Shown here one piece after another: positions 33,362-43,451 of a DNA stretch of 64,000 bases (positions are counted from its first letter, which is position 1; each line of letters begins with the position of its first letter). The translations under genes were made by a program, and so were the position numbers. Source of the DNA: Lachnospiraceae bacterium (GTDB lineage: Bacteria; Bacillota; Clostridia; Lachnospirales; Lachnospiraceae); contig JAFRGQ010000027.1 of NCBI GenBank assembly GCA_017433725.1, positions 17,564 to 81,563 on the forward strand, written 5' to 3'. The notes under the pieces are model-generated. The model had not been told where the DNA came from. It saw nothing but the letters and a program-made list of their open reading frames with translations, and ran no database searches.

Positions 33362-36300
33362 TCACGCGGCATATCTTCTTATCAGTAATACTACTCCTGC
33401 GATACCTGTGAGCATGATGCCAAGGAGATAGAGCAGGTTGGTACCGGGACCTCCTGTATTCGGGAGGCAGACGCCGGAATCGTTTTTTATTGTTACAATC
33501 CAGCCGAGCTCCGGGTTATTTACATCAATAAGGTGTGCATCTGCAAAGGGGCTCTCTTCTCCGCCGACAGTTACATTTGCCAGGACTTGTCCTGTAGTTT
33601 GATCAGTGGTCAAAACGATCGTAACATCCCCGCTCAATTGGTTATATCCTGCCGGTGTGGAATCTTCTCTGATTGTGTAGGTTCCGAGTGGAACGGCATT
33701 ATCTTCGACGATGAGAGCCTCTTCAGCTCCCGGCTCTCCGGTAATAACTGTTGTAACAGGGCCATTCTTGATTAATCCTCCGCTGACTTCACTAAATTGA
33801 GCGCCGGCCAGAGCTTTCTTAGCCTGATCCGTCTTGACAACTTTTAGCGGAGTGGTCTTTATCGTATTAACCACAGTAATAGTATATGCGCCTTCTGCAT
33901 CAACGGTATCACTTATTGCCACCTTATCAGCATCATCTCCGGTAACTGTGATTCCCGTTGCCGATACCGTGACCAGGACATCTTCGGACAGTCCGTAATA
34001 GTCATTTAACGGTACTGTTTCAGATAGTCTATACGGTGTGTCGCTTGTATAAAGAGTTACGATATCTGTATACCCGTCAGAATCCGTAGACAGAGACCGG
34101 TCATTTAGTGTGAACCCGACGTTACTTAGCGGAACCGCCGGCATGGAGTTATCGGTCTTGTAAATCTTTACTTTCTTTGCCTGAGGTGTATTTGTTACGG
34201 TAATGGTCGTATTACCTTTTATCTTGAATGCTCCACTGGCATCGGTTTCTTCGTTGACTGTTACAGGATTCTCAAGTTCTGTACCGGCGTCATCTGTTGT
34301 TCTTATCGCGCTAAATACAGCGTCATAACCCTCAGCATTTTCCGATACGGTAACAACTGTTCCATAGGGTACATCCACCGAGAGCTCCTGTGAAGCGTCA
34401 TGCGCCAGATTGACACTGCCGGGCTGCAGAGTGTCGTTATCAAAGGAATACCCGATGGCAAATACATCACTCGTTTCAGTATCCAGGACAACTTTCTTGA
34501 TTGTTACTTTGTATGTATTCTTTTCCCACACAGCGTACATATCGTGATAGCTAAGTTTTTCATCCGCTGCGACATGGGTAACAACCTTGCCATTATCATC
34601 ACTGGTTGAATCATTCAGCTTGAACTGACCACTCTCGTATTTTAAATACAAATCATCTTCTGTCAGGTCTAACACTTTTCCTGTAGGAGGAGTTCCTTCT
34701 TCACTTTCTGACGTAGTTCTGGGAATTCTTGCCCAGCCGAGGAATGTAAAGCCTTCACGAGTCGGAGGTTCTTTAATTATCTGTGCTACATTGACTAAAA
34801 AGTTTTCATCCTGGCGTGAGGATTCGTGTCTTTCGGCGTTATCTGCTGAATAATTGTCAAACCACCAAATATGCGTCTGTGCACCGTCTCCGGGTTGTCC
34901 GTATTCTGCACGCAGCTGCATTGTATACCTGTACTCAGTCGTTCCTGTGATAGCCTCTTTATGTGCGTACTCTTCTTTGACAGAGAACTGTTGACCCGGA
35001 TGTACTGTAAATTCGGTATCTACATACCTGCCTTCGGCTTCATCCCAGGTTTGGATTACCCAGTGCTTAAAGTACAAGCCATCAGGAGGAGTACAAGCTG
35101 CCTGTGCCGAAGCATCTGCCTGATCCGGATAGGTAGCCTGGTCTACCGGAGCATTGCTGCCGACATTGCCCTGTCCATCGTCAGCCGTATAGACTATGTT
35201 AATGCCGGCTCCCTCAAGAATCTTACGCCATTTGGCGTACAGATCCAGTTTTCTGGTAATCCAGGGACGATCGCTATCTGCGTTTACACCTTCACTACCT
35301 GCTATAACATTTCCCCATTTATCAAGTTCTGTATCCTCTGTCCTGTCATATGGAGTTGTGACCGTCTCATCATTCAGCACGGTATCTGAATTATAGAGAT
35401 ATTGACTGCTCAAACTCGGATCCGTATACCAGCCGACAAATTCATACCCGCTGTTTTCACGTGTTCCGGTAGGTGTGCTGACCTTTCCTCCGTAAGAGAC
35501 ACGGAAACTGGTACTCACATTATCAGAGCCCCATTGCAGGCTCGGATCCGTACCGGCATTCGGATGCAGGAAGACGCGATATTGCACCTGGCGCCACTTA
35601 GCATAGACTTTGATACCGCCTATCGGCATTGTAGTCCAGGTATACGGAATCGAACAGGATTCATCCAGATACCATCCCTCAAAAATATAGCCTTCTTCAC
35701 CTGAGGGAAGTTCAGGTACATATTCCTTATCTGTATCAGGAATAGCAGCCCCATGAGCAATCGAATCACTCTCATGGAGGAGTTGGGTCGCGCGGTTCTG
35801 GATAATATCGTCATTACCGCTTACATAGCTTCCGTCAAAGTATCTGATTTTAAAAGCCTTCCTGTCATATATATAATTAAGATGATAAAGAGTCGGATTG
35901 TTTCCGGTAGTCCAATGTTCGCCCTGCCAGACCGTCCCCGAAGTGTTTTGTCCCAATCTGGTGATAAAATCATATCCCTCATACTTCGGCTCATTCTGGT
36001 TGGCGTCAGTTGTATTACTGGAGCGGACCGAAAGAACTGTCTCTTCATAGTAGGTCTTACCGTTATGTGTATGCAATGTTTTTCCGGTATAGTCTTCGCC
36101 TTCGACTGTTTCAAACCAGATATGGTATCTCCAGTTATAATAGCTTCCCGGGAAACGGATAATAACATAGTTGCCGTTTGCATTGTTTGTAGCGCCGAGA
36201 ATATTCTCATCCATGACTGTAATCAGTCCTTTAACCGTGCCGCTTCCCGAATTTGTCGGATTAGGCTTCAGTTTTGTTCCGACCATCATAACGTAACTGA

Positions 36301-39160
36301 CAGCCTCGCGGCCGTTAGCCCCTGTAATCTTGTCGTAGGTCGGCCACTTTGAACTGATGTTTTCTCCGTAATAGGCCGACATGACAAAATAGTAATAGGT
36401 TCTTCCGCCGACTGTTTCCGATTGAATCGTTTCTCCCGTTACACTGGGGTGCTGCGATTGGTTGGAATGCCAGGTGACAAGACTGTCTAAACTCGAACCT
36501 GAACCCGAGTTATTGGCATAGTCATAACGATTGTTCTGAGAGCCGTTTCTGTAGAGGTAAAATTTGAAATTATATAATATCCTGTCATAGTGCAGATTTA
36601 AAACGGCATCGCCCTCCGGCGTAATTGTAATTTGCTGATTTTTATCGGAATCTATTAACGAAAAACCTGTGTAGTAGCCGTTTCCTGCTCCGATACCTGT
36701 CACATAATCTTCATCCCCGTTATCGACAACCGTATAAGGAATATTCTGACCCACCACGCCATTATTATTTACATAAGATCCCAACACCTCATAGGCTGTT
36801 CTTTCCGTATTCTGTCCCCAGAGAATAACGGTATAGGGAGCCCTTGTATTGGGAATCCAGCTCGCATAAAGCGTTGTCTTTTGATTTAGCTCGTTGCCGA
36901 ATGTAAACCTGCCTGTCGTCACAGAAGGATTAGCCCCATGGGCGTCTGCATGCTCTTTGGTATCATACCATCCGCCGAAAGTATACCCGTTTCTCATCAT
37001 GTCCGAATTTGAACACGGAGGGGCAGTTACTTCATCGGACTTTACGAACTGCGGTGCGTTATAAGTTCCGCCTTTGCCGTTCTCATCAAAAACAAGCCAA
37101 TTACCTGCCGGGGCATTGACCGTAAAACTGATGTCACCGTTTATTGAAATACTGTTACCGTTCGTATAGATTCGGTCACTCGGAATCGCAGACGTAACAT
37201 TATTTTCGGAACCCGCATCAAGTTCCCATCCTTCAAAGTTGTGGACATCATCCTTTGGGGTATACGCCATATTGATAGTACGACTAACGTCATCAGTACC
37301 ATATTCACTCGACTTCACCGGAACCGCATCCATCCCTAAAACGGTTCCGTCTTCATCTTTATATGTAATGGTATAAAGCTTGCAGATCGCCGCATCAAAT
37401 CTGTGTATTGTCTCACCCTCTGTAATATCCTGACTTACCGCCCACTCGCGAATCTGTTCGATGGTCATGGCATCGTCAATATCAGCAGTGGTATAGTTAC
37501 CGTCTGTATCAAGAATCCATCCGGCAAAAACCTCACCTGCTCCAAGCACCCCTACGCCGGGATCATTTATGATATCTTCTACGTATTGCTTGTATGGATC
37601 ACGTTCATTATCTCCAAGAAGTTCGTCACCGTTTTTTACATACATGGAAGCAATCAGGTTTCCTTTACTATAGAATTCCAGCTTCATACGTGCGTTAATT
37701 TCCGTGCTTCCGTCTACAACAGCGTACACACTAAAACTATCTGCTTCAAAAGTTACGGCTTGTCCTGCATCAACAGTTTCGGTAGTATTCTCAACTCTTT
37801 CTCCTTCTTCACTGCCGTCTGAAAAGTGAACTATATTAAGATCATCCCCGTCCTCTGCATCAGACAGCTCAATCTTTACTTCAACAGTCTTCCCTTCTGC
37901 CGGCTGATACTTAATACTTGGATCGTCTCTATCAACGAGCTTAATGTCAAACAGACGGATGTATTCCGCACTTCCTTCCTCCAGACCAAGTGCGTTTTCA
38001 GTGTATGTTACATATTCTTCATAGCTTATACCGTACACAGAGGATTCTTCTGTAAGCTCGGAAACAACTAGCTCAGCGTTATTCGGAATGCCGGTATCGC
38101 CATCAAAAGTCGCGGAAATCTTATAATTATTCCCGTCACTTGCAAGCACGGTTTTTTCAATCATTGTCTCAACAAATGCATATACGGAAAAACCTGTCGT
38201 TTCAAAACGGATTCCCTCAGAATCAACAGTAGTCTTTATGACATCCGCCTGCTCTCCGAAATGCACGATGTGCAGAGCCTCATTCTTCACGGCTTCATCT
38301 TCCAAACTGATGGATACGCGGGCAACACTTCCCTTTGAAGGCTGGATTTCCTCTCCGGCGGGATCCAAAATCGAAATATCAAAAAAACGGGCATACTTAA
38401 TAGAAGCTACGTCGCATTGTAATGCTTCTGCAGCCATGGAAAGATATCGGTCATATTCAGTTTCTGCATCAGGTGCTTCTGCTTCCGTATCAGATGTCCC
38501 GACTTCCGTATCGGAAACCTCAACTTCCGTATCAGAAATCTCAGCTTGAATGACAGAAGCCTCATTTCCTGTATCAGAGACCTTATCTACTGTATCAGAA
38601 GTCTCATCTCCTGTACCAGAGGTTTCATCTCCTGTATCAGAAGCCTCATTTCCTGTATCAGAGACCTCGTCTCCGTTATCAGAGGTTTTATCCCCTGTAT
38701 CAGAAGCCTCCGTGCCCGTGTCAGAATCAATTTCCGTGTTGAGCCTCTCAGGTTCTCGGCATATCTCCGATACTATAAGCTCCGCTCCCTGTGGGATTTC
38801 TGCATCTTCACCGTAGGATACAGATATTCGGAGCGTGTTTCCGTCTTGTGTGTCGTATTCATTGATGAGAGGAGAGCAGTCTTCTGTGTTCTGAATGTCA
38901 ATTATGCCTTCGTCTGAATCTATGACATTGTCCGAAGCGGAAATGTCATAGCCCTCCGAAAGATAACTGACATCAGTGTCGAGAGTTAAACCGGCTTCAT
39001 TTTCTGCGGCCTGCTGTTCCAATGTGATGGCCGGGAGAATGAGGGCGTAGGTGGTGACGAATACGACTATACACGACAGGAAAAATAATACTTTCTGCCA
39101 TTTCTTCCACTTGATGGCAAACTGCAGAAGCGTCCTCAAATCTTTACGCTTGTGCCTCAT
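33362..39160 (-). CDS. Giant LPXTG-anchored multidomain adhesin
   Basis: A 1,932-residue surface protein from ATG 39160 (AAGAGG upstream; an ATG at 39196 has no site). Order: KWKKWQKVLFFLS leader; heptapeptide-repeat spacer (about residues 145-232); two GFSVYAF/DSFSVYA domains; at least six InlB-type B repeats/Listeria-Bacteroides repeats (FAGW, FEGW, FGGWYDT, FEGWYLDE, FVGWYTDP, FLGWARIP); Cna-B domains near the C-terminus (KVKIYKTDNSMPAVPLSNVGF, LKVVKTDQAKKALAGAQF); and LPNTGG, hydrophobic helix and RRYAA tail. It would be covalently attached to the cell wall and bind host or plant-derived surfaces. Paralogous to the gene at 26-33 kb. No sortase gene lies in the window. Confidence 0.9.
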   Translation of the reverse strand: MRHKRKDLRTLLQFAIKWKKWQKVLFFLSCIVVFVTTYALILPAITLEQQAAENEAGLTLDTDVSYLSEGYDISASDNVIDSDEGIIDIQNTEDCSPLINEYDTQDGNTLRISVSYGEDAEIPQGAELIVSEICREPERLNTEIDSDTGTEASDTGDKTSDNGDEVSDTGNEASDTGDETSGTGDETSDTVDKVSDTGNEASVIQAEISDTEVEVSDTEVGTSDTEAEAPDAETEYDRYLSMAAEALQCDVASIKYARFFDISILDPAGEEIQPSKGSVARVSISLEDEAVKNEALHIVHFGEQADVIKTTVDSEGIRFETTGFSVYAFVETMIEKTVLASDGNNYKISATFDGDTGIPNNAELVVSELTEESSVYGISYEEYVTYTENALGLEEGSAEYIRLFDIKLVDRDDPSIKYQPAEGKTVEVKIELSDAEDGDDLNIVHFSDGSEEGERVENTTETVDAGQAVTFEADSFSVYAVVDGSTEINARMKLEFYSKGNLIASMYVKNGDELLGDNERDPYKQYVEDIINDPGVGVLGAGEVFAGWILDTDGNYTTADIDDAMTIEQIREWAVSQDITEGETIHRFDAAICKLYTITYKDEDGTVLGMDAVPVKSSEYGTDDVSRTINMAYTPKDDVHNFEGWELDAGSENNVTSAIPSDRIYTNGNSISINGDISFTVNAPAGNWLVFDENGKGGTYNAPQFVKSDEVTAPPCSNSDMMRNGYTFGGWYDTKEHADAHGANPSVTTGRFTFGNELNQKTTLYASWIPNTRAPYTVILWGQNTERTAYEVLGSYVNNNGVVGQNIPYTVVDNGDEDYVTGIGAGNGYYTGFSLIDSDKNQQITITPEGDAVLNLHYDRILYNFKFYLYRNGSQNNRYDYANNSGSGSSLDSLVTWHSNQSQHPSVTGETIQSETVGGRTYYYFVMSAYYGENISSKWPTYDKITGANGREAVSYVMMVGTKLKPNPTNSGSGTVKGLITVMDENILGATNNANGNYVIIRFPGSYYNWRYHIWFETVEGEDYTGKTLHTHNGKTYYEETVLSVRSSNTTDANQNEPKYEGYDFITRLGQNTSGTVWQGEHWTTGNNPTLYHLNYIYDRKAFKIRYFDGSYVSGNDDIIQNRATQLLHESDSIAHGAAIPDTDKEYVPELPSGEEGYIFEGWYLDESCSIPYTWTTMPIGGIKVYAKWRQVQYRVFLHPNAGTDPSLQWGSDNVSTSFRVSYGGKVSTPTGTRENSGYEFVGWYTDPSLSSQYLYNSDTVLNDETVTTPYDRTEDTELDKWGNVIAGSEGVNADSDRPWITRKLDLYAKWRKILEGAGINIVYTADDGQGNVGSNAPVDQATYPDQADASAQAACTPPDGLYFKHWVIQTWDEAEGRYVDTEFTVHPGQQFSVKEEYAHKEAITGTTEYRYTMQLRAEYGQPGDGAQTHIWWFDNYSADNAERHESSRQDENFLVNVAQIIKEPPTREGFTFLGWARIPRTTSESEEGTPPTGKVLDLTEDDLYLKYESGQFKLNDSTSDDNGKVVTHVAADEKLSYHDMYAVWEKNTYKVTIKKVVLDTETSDVFAIGYSFDNDTLQPGSVNLAHDASQELSVDVPYGTVVTVSENAEGYDAVFSAIRTTDDAGTELENPVTVNEETDASGAFKIKGNTTITVTNTPQAKKVKIYKTDNSMPAVPLSNVGFTLNDRSLSTDSDGYTDIVTLYTSDTPYRLSETVPLNDYYGLSEDVLVTVSATGITVTGDDADKVAISDTVDAEGAYTITVVNTIKTTPLKVVKTDQAKKALAGAQFSEVSGGLIKNGPVTTVITGEPGAEEALIVEDNAVPLGTYTIREDSTPAGYNQLSGDVTIVLTTDQTTGQVLANVTVGGEESPFADAHLIDVNNPELGWIVTIKNDSGVCLPNTGGPGTNLLYLLGIMLTGIAGVVLLIRRYAA
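38466..38728 (-). repeat. 21-bp (heptapeptide) tandem repeats in the adhesin spacer
   Basis: About twelve imperfect 21-bp units encode S-D-T-[GE]-[DNE]-[EK]-[ATV]. Central units are almost identical; the outer ones drift (SDTEVEV, SDTEAEA). The paralogous adhesin has only a single SDTETEY at this position, so the array expanded in this gene. Confidence 0.9.
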
Positions 39161-39451
39161 ACTTACCTCTTGTTGTTCTATTATGCTTACTGCCAATTCT
39201 GCTGCGATGCTAATCAGGGATTTGGTGCAGAATCCTGTCAGCTGACGCAGACATTAAGTTCCGAGTCATGTCTCGCAAGCGGGACTTAAATATGTAGTCT
39301 GCTTAAAAGGCTAAATTTTTGCTTGATATATATGTTAAGTTATTATATTATATAACGTTTATGTCAGTAAATAAAAAATGCGAATATATATTTATGAAAT
39401 ATATATTCGCAAAGGAAATAAAGCTCATATTTAGTTATTAACTGGCCGAAA
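39161..39451. other. Intergenic region without recognised gene
   Basis: AT-rich DNA upstream of the large adhesin (-) and downstream of the MATE gene (-). Alternating TATATA stretches around 39320-39400 are seen, but no clear promoter pair, hairpin terminator or ORF. Confidence 0.4.
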
Positions 39452-40828
39452 TTATCTCTGTTCCAGCCCCGTACCCCAGCCTTTAATCAGCCCTCGCCGG
39501 AGCAGAATAAAGTATGTAAGCTCCGTTATGCAGCAGGTCACCCAGCCAACCGGATAGCCGAGTCCGACCACATACGGATTATAAGCAATGCGGCTTCCGA
39601 TGAAGAGGTAAATCTGTCGGATCACGACAAAGCAGGCAATCATACAGATCATAGGAGCCTGTGACTCGCCCCTCCCGCGGAGCGCACCGGCCAGGACGTG
39701 GTTCACTGCGTTAAAGAGCAGGAAATATGTGTTCATCCGAAGGAAAAGAACGCCGTAGTAGATGACCTCCTCATCCCTGGTGAACAGCGCGGTGGCATCG
39801 GGAGCGAGCACCACGAGAATCGTTGCTATGACTGCAGTAACGCCGACGGAAATCTGGAGAGCGCGAATCGTGCCCTCGTCTGCGCGATCCGATTTTTCGG
39901 CGCCAACGTTCTGGCTGACAAATGTCGTCGCTGCCTGACTCAACGAATTGATCGGCAAGAATATAAAGGAGTCGAGCTTGTTATAAGCGCCCCATCCGGC
40001 CATACAGCCGGAGCCGAACCCGTTGATGTAAGACTGGACAAATACATTGGACACCGACGTGATCATAGATTGGATTCCGGCCGGAAGACCGATCTGAAGG
40101 ATGAATTTTAGAATCGGAAGATCGATCCGCAGATCCTGCCAGACCAGCTTGTAGATGTCGTCTGTTCTGGTCAGAAGGACCAGGACCATAAAGGCGGAGA
40201 GGAATTGTGAGAGGATTGTTGCAAATGCCGCTCCCGCGATCCCCGCTTTGAATACAATGACAAATACCAGGTCGAGCACGGTATTTAAAATGCTCGTGAA
40301 AATCAGAAAGTAGAGAGGCCTTTTGGTGTCACCGACGGCTCGCAAAATGCCGCTGCCCATGTTATAGATAAGGAGGCCGAGAGCTCCCGAAAAATAGATT
40401 TCAAGATAGACTTTGGCCTGCGGGAATACATCATCCGGGGTCTGCATCAGGCGAAGCATGATAGGTACGAAAAAAAAGCCTGCAAATGTAAAGAAGATGC
40501 CGAACAGAATCGTCACCGCGATCGCGGTCTCGACGGCCTTGTGAAGATCTTCCAGCCTTTTCGCACCGAAATATTGGCTGATCACAACACCTCCGCCGAC
40601 TGCGAAGCCGTTGAAAAAGAAGATCATGATATTGACGATCATCGTGGTTGAGCTGATCGCGGCGAGAGCCTGCTTGCCGACGAAGTTTCCGACGACGATG
40701 GAGTCGACCGTGTTATACAGCATCTGAAAGACATTGCCGAGGAGAAGCGGTATGGAAAAAGCGATCAGGTGACCGGTGATGGAGCCGGTCGTCATGTCGC
40801 GGACGGTAGATTTATTCTGTGAGGTCAT
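39452..40828 (-). CDS. MATE-family multidrug/Na+ exporter
   Basis: A 458-residue protein with 12 membrane helices in two MatE halves. The opening SITGHLIAFSIPLLLGNVFQMLYNTVDSIVVG is the classic NorM-branch pattern (residues about 16-47). MATE proteins expel cationic drugs or metabolites in exchange for Na+ or H+. ATG 40828 is preceded by AGGAAAGGA; in-frame starts further upstream (40870, 40888) have no such site. The gene is monocistronic with its own promoter at 40944-40971. Confidence 0.9.
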   Translation of the reverse strand: MTSQNKSTVRDMTTGSITGHLIAFSIPLLLGNVFQMLYNTVDSIVVGNFVGKQALAAISSTTMIVNIMIFFFNGFAVGGGVVISQYFGAKRLEDLHKAVETAIAVTILFGIFFTFAGFFFVPIMLRLMQTPDDVFPQAKVYLEIYFSGALGLLIYNMGSGILRAVGDTKRPLYFLIFTSILNTVLDLVFVIVFKAGIAGAAFATILSQFLSAFMVLVLLTRTDDIYKLVWQDLRIDLPILKFILQIGLPAGIQSMITSVSNVFVQSYINGFGSGCMAGWGAYNKLDSFIFLPINSLSQAATTFVSQNVGAEKSDRADEGTIRALQISVGVTAVIATILVVLAPDATALFTRDEEVIYYGVLFLRMNTYFLLFNAVNHVLAGALRGRGESQAPMICMIACFVVIRQIYLFIGSRIAYNPYVVGLGYPVGWVTCCITELTYFILLRRGLIKGWGTGLEQR

Positions 40829-40943
40829 TCCCGGGCCGGTCCTTTCCTGTCCTTTTCGTGAGACAGACATTTGCGTAGAGCGGAGCAATTCTATGATATA
40901 TTTGCAGTTTGCGTGAGAAACAGTTTTTTCTGAGCATGATAAC

Positions 40944-40971
40944 AGTATAGCATAATCGTTGGGGCTGTAGA
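40944..40971 (-). promoter_or_regulatory. Putative promoter of the MATE gene
   Basis: On the minus strand: TCTACA (40966-40971), 16-bp spacer, TATACT (40944-40949). Confidence 0.55.
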
Positions 40972-41130
40972 GAGATATAATGACATCAAAGACTTCAACT
41001 ACACTAACGCAGAACAGAAGTCAGAAAACAGACTTTGACAAATTTTGATCGGTCTTTGGTTTCATGAAGCAAATCGATTGATTCAATATGTTTAAAAAGT
41101 TTCATTTCAGGTAAATTGGTCCGTTTTACA

Positions 41131-41171
41131 TTGCATAAACAGAGTTTTACTATATAATCAGTTTTATGCAA
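41131..41171 (+). promoter_or_regulatory. nhaC promoter enclosed by an inverted repeat
   Basis: TTGCAT (41131-41136), 16-bp spacer, TATAAT (41153-41158). The -35 begins an arm TTGCATAAAC (41131-41140) that is inverted as GTTTTATGCAA at 41161-41171, so the -10 lies between the arms. This is the layout of a repressor operator; the protein is unknown. Confidence 0.6.
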
Positions 41172-41218
41172 CCTAAATGGCGAAATGAGGAATTCTGAAA
41201 AGAAATGGGGAGGGAATT

Positions 41219-42712
41219 ATGGAATTTACAATGATTGAAACAGGGTGGCTGTCAATACTGCCTCCGATTATAGCAATTGCTCTTGCGCTGCTCACAAAAG
41301 AAGTTTATTCTTCTCTTTTTATCGGCGTTTTTTCCGGTATGCTGATTTATGCATTTGCCACGGGGGGAACGATCGTGTCGGCATCGGCGATGGCATTTGA
41401 CATGATGAGCTCAAAGATTTCGGATAACTCATACATGATTATTTTCCTGGCTCTTCTCTGGGCTGTGGTCATGCTGGTAGATAAGTCGGGCGGCAGCAGA
41501 GCCTACGGACGGTGGGCTGAAAAGAGATTGAAGAGCAGGCGCTCTGCGGCGTTTTTCACATCCCTGCTTGGCATCCTGATATTTATTGATGATGGCTTCA
41601 ACTGCCTCACAGTCGGAACGGTCATGAGGCCGATCACGGACAGATTCCGCATTTCCAGGGAGAAGCTTGCTTATATTATCGATGCGACGGCGGCTCCGGT
41701 GTGTATTATTGCACCGGTGTCCAGTTGGGCTGTCGCGGTAGCCAGTGAGGTGAGTGAGACGGATGGTTTTAACATTTTCCTTAAAATCATTCCTTACAAT
41801 TTTTATGCGCTTCTGACGATCATCATGGTGTTTTTCATATGTTTTACCGGAAAGGATTTCGGGCCGATGAAGGCAGCGGAGGAGAGGATGCTCTCGGAAG
41901 GACCGGAGAAGCAGTCGGAAGCGGACTGGACGGAGTCCAAAGGGCAGGTCATTGATCTGGTCCTGCCGATTGTAGTGCTGATTATCTGCGCTATATGCGG
42001 TATGGCTTACGTCGGCGGATTCTTTGAGGGCGTCAGCTTTTCGGAGGCGATAGGATATAATCCGACGGCGGGGCTGTCGCTGGGGGCATTTGCGGGACTT
42101 GTCACGGCTTTTGTGCTGTATATTCCGCGCGGACTGATGACCCCGAAGGAATTCATTAAGTGTATCGTAGACGGTATCGGAAGTATTGTTCCGCCGATGC
42201 TGATCCTGATTCTTTCCTGGAGCCTGGGCGGTGTGTGCCGCCAGCTGATCGGAACGGGCGTCTTTATTTCGGGCTTTGTCAGCACATCGAATCTGCCGAT
42301 GGCGCTGCTTCCGGTCCTGATTTTTGTGATCGCGGCTCTCATGAGTTTTTCCATGGGTACTTCCTGGGGCACGTTCGGCATGCTGATCCCGATCGTCACG
42401 ATGATTTGTGAGACGGACGTGGCAGCGGCTCTGCTGCTTCCGGCGCTCGGGGCAACGCTCGCGGGTTCCGTTTACGGAGACCACTGTTCTCCGATTTCGG
42501 ATACGACGATTCTGGCTTCGACGGGTGCGGACTGTATGCATATTCGCCATGTTGAGACTCAGCTTCCTTACGCGACGCTGGTCGCTGTCGTGTGCGCGGT
42601 GGGATACCTGATTGCGGGATTTACGCTGACGCCGTGGATCGGTCTTGCACTGTCGATCGCTTTGCTTGTCGGGACGGTTGTGTTCCTGAACGGAAAGACA
42701 GGAAAGGCTTAA
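41219..42712 (+). CDS. NhaC-family Na+/H+ antiporter
   Basis: A 497-residue protein with about 11-13 membrane segments. Family features are SILPPIIAIALALLTKEVY at the start, FIDDGFNCLTVGTVMRPI (near 125-142) and GSVYGDHCSPISDTTILAS (near 418-436). NhaC-type proteins exchange Na+ for H+ or sometimes carry organic acids coupled to ions. GGGGAGGG precedes the ATG. A palindromic repeat element that can act as terminator follows 22 bp after the stop. Confidence 0.88.
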   Translation: MEFTMIETGWLSILPPIIAIALALLTKEVYSSLFIGVFSGMLIYAFATGGTIVSASAMAFDMMSSKISDNSYMIIFLALLWAVVMLVDKSGGSRAYGRWAEKRLKSRRSAAFFTSLLGILIFIDDGFNCLTVGTVMRPITDRFRISREKLAYIIDATAAPVCIIAPVSSWAVAVASEVSETDGFNIFLKIIPYNFYALLTIIMVFFICFTGKDFGPMKAAEERMLSEGPEKQSEADWTESKGQVIDLVLPIVVLIICAICGMAYVGGFFEGVSFSEAIGYNPTAGLSLGAFAGLVTAFVLYIPRGLMTPKEFIKCIVDGIGSIVPPMLILILSWSLGGVCRQLIGTGVFISGFVSTSNLPMALLPVLIFVIAALMSFSMGTSWGTFGMLIPIVTMICETDVAAALLLPALGATLAGSVYGDHCSPISDTTILASTGADCMHIRHVETQLPYATLVAVVCAVGYLIAGFTLTPWIGLALSIALLVGTVVFLNGKTGKA

Positions 42713-42734
42713 AAGTAGCCACTGAGATATAAGA

Positions 42735-42846
42735 AAGAGACTGTCGCATTAAGACGTGCCACCACTGTATATGGCAGACGTTAATTGAAAATATCTGCCA
42801 TATACAGTGGTGATACCGTCAGGTGCGACAGTCTCCTCTTTTTTGT
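42735..42846 (+). repeat. Palindromic intergenic element, copy A (also terminator-like)
   Basis: About 100 bp that fold on themselves. Outer arms are GAGACTGTCGCA and TGCGACAGTCTC; inner arms are CCACTGTATATGGCAGA and TCTGCCATATACAGTGG. A T-run (CTCTTTTTTG) follows. A similar element is at 45203-45300. It carries no ORF and resembles a small MITE-like or REP-like repeat, here placed as terminator for nhaC. Confidence 0.85.
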
Positions 42847-42852
42847 CTTTAT

Positions 42853-43451
42853 TTAGCCGAATAAATTCTTGAAAAAGTTCTTTATTCCAGTACCTATCTT
42901 TTCGAAAATATTCGGTTCCGACTTCTGTTCCGGTGCCTTATTCTTTATCTCTTCCGTGGTTTTTTATCTTTTGCTGCCTTCGCTGCCTCTTCTGCCTTTA
43001 TTGCCTCTTCTTTTTCCTTATTTGCAGATTCCTCTGTACGGAACACTATGTTCAGTCCGTCATTGTACTTTTTATTTCCTTCATCGCAGTCTTTATATTT
43101 CTTAGTCGCTTCCTTTGCACCGTTTGCATTTATATCAAAGCCTTTGTAGCTTTCACTTTTGTAGGAAGTTTGCATTACAGGTCTGCGGCCCATAAGCACA
43201 GTTCTTTTTACTGGATCTGTTTTACAAGACTCAAGAGTCGACAGATATATGCTTCTATTTTCATTGTCGAGTTCACTCATGTCGAAGCCGACTATCTCAA
43301 GATACTTCTTCACTCCTTCAGCCTATAAATTTACAGGTGCTTTATATAATGTGTTTATATATTCTTTATTCACGATCTTTGCATATCATCATTCCGCCTG
43401 TTCTGCCGGAATTTTGATTTTACAAGCAATTGTATATACGTGAAGTATCAT
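42853..43451 (-). pseudogene. Decayed hypothetical gene
   Basis: A coherent minus-strand reading with several defects. It begins MILHVYTIACKIKIPAEQAE, meets TGA TGA (43386-43391), resumes YAKIVNKEYINTLYKAPVNL, meets TAG (43323-43325), resumes AEGVKKYLEIVGFDMSELD and runs through a Lys/Glu/Ala-rich region. At an A6 run (T6 on the plus strand, 42960-42965) the frame ends at KPRKR; one base back it continues KDKKTTEEIKNKAPEQ to a natural-looking end IGTGIKNFFKNLFG at 42853. Without a homologue I cannot name it. The intact-looking part 42945-43313 could still be annotated as a 122-residue protein from a GTG. Confidence 0.6.

Noticed and set aside
41429-42550. 373-codon minus-strand frame rich in Arg and His
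   Set aside because: Composition is that of a reversed membrane-protein gene (nhaC); no recognisable domain.
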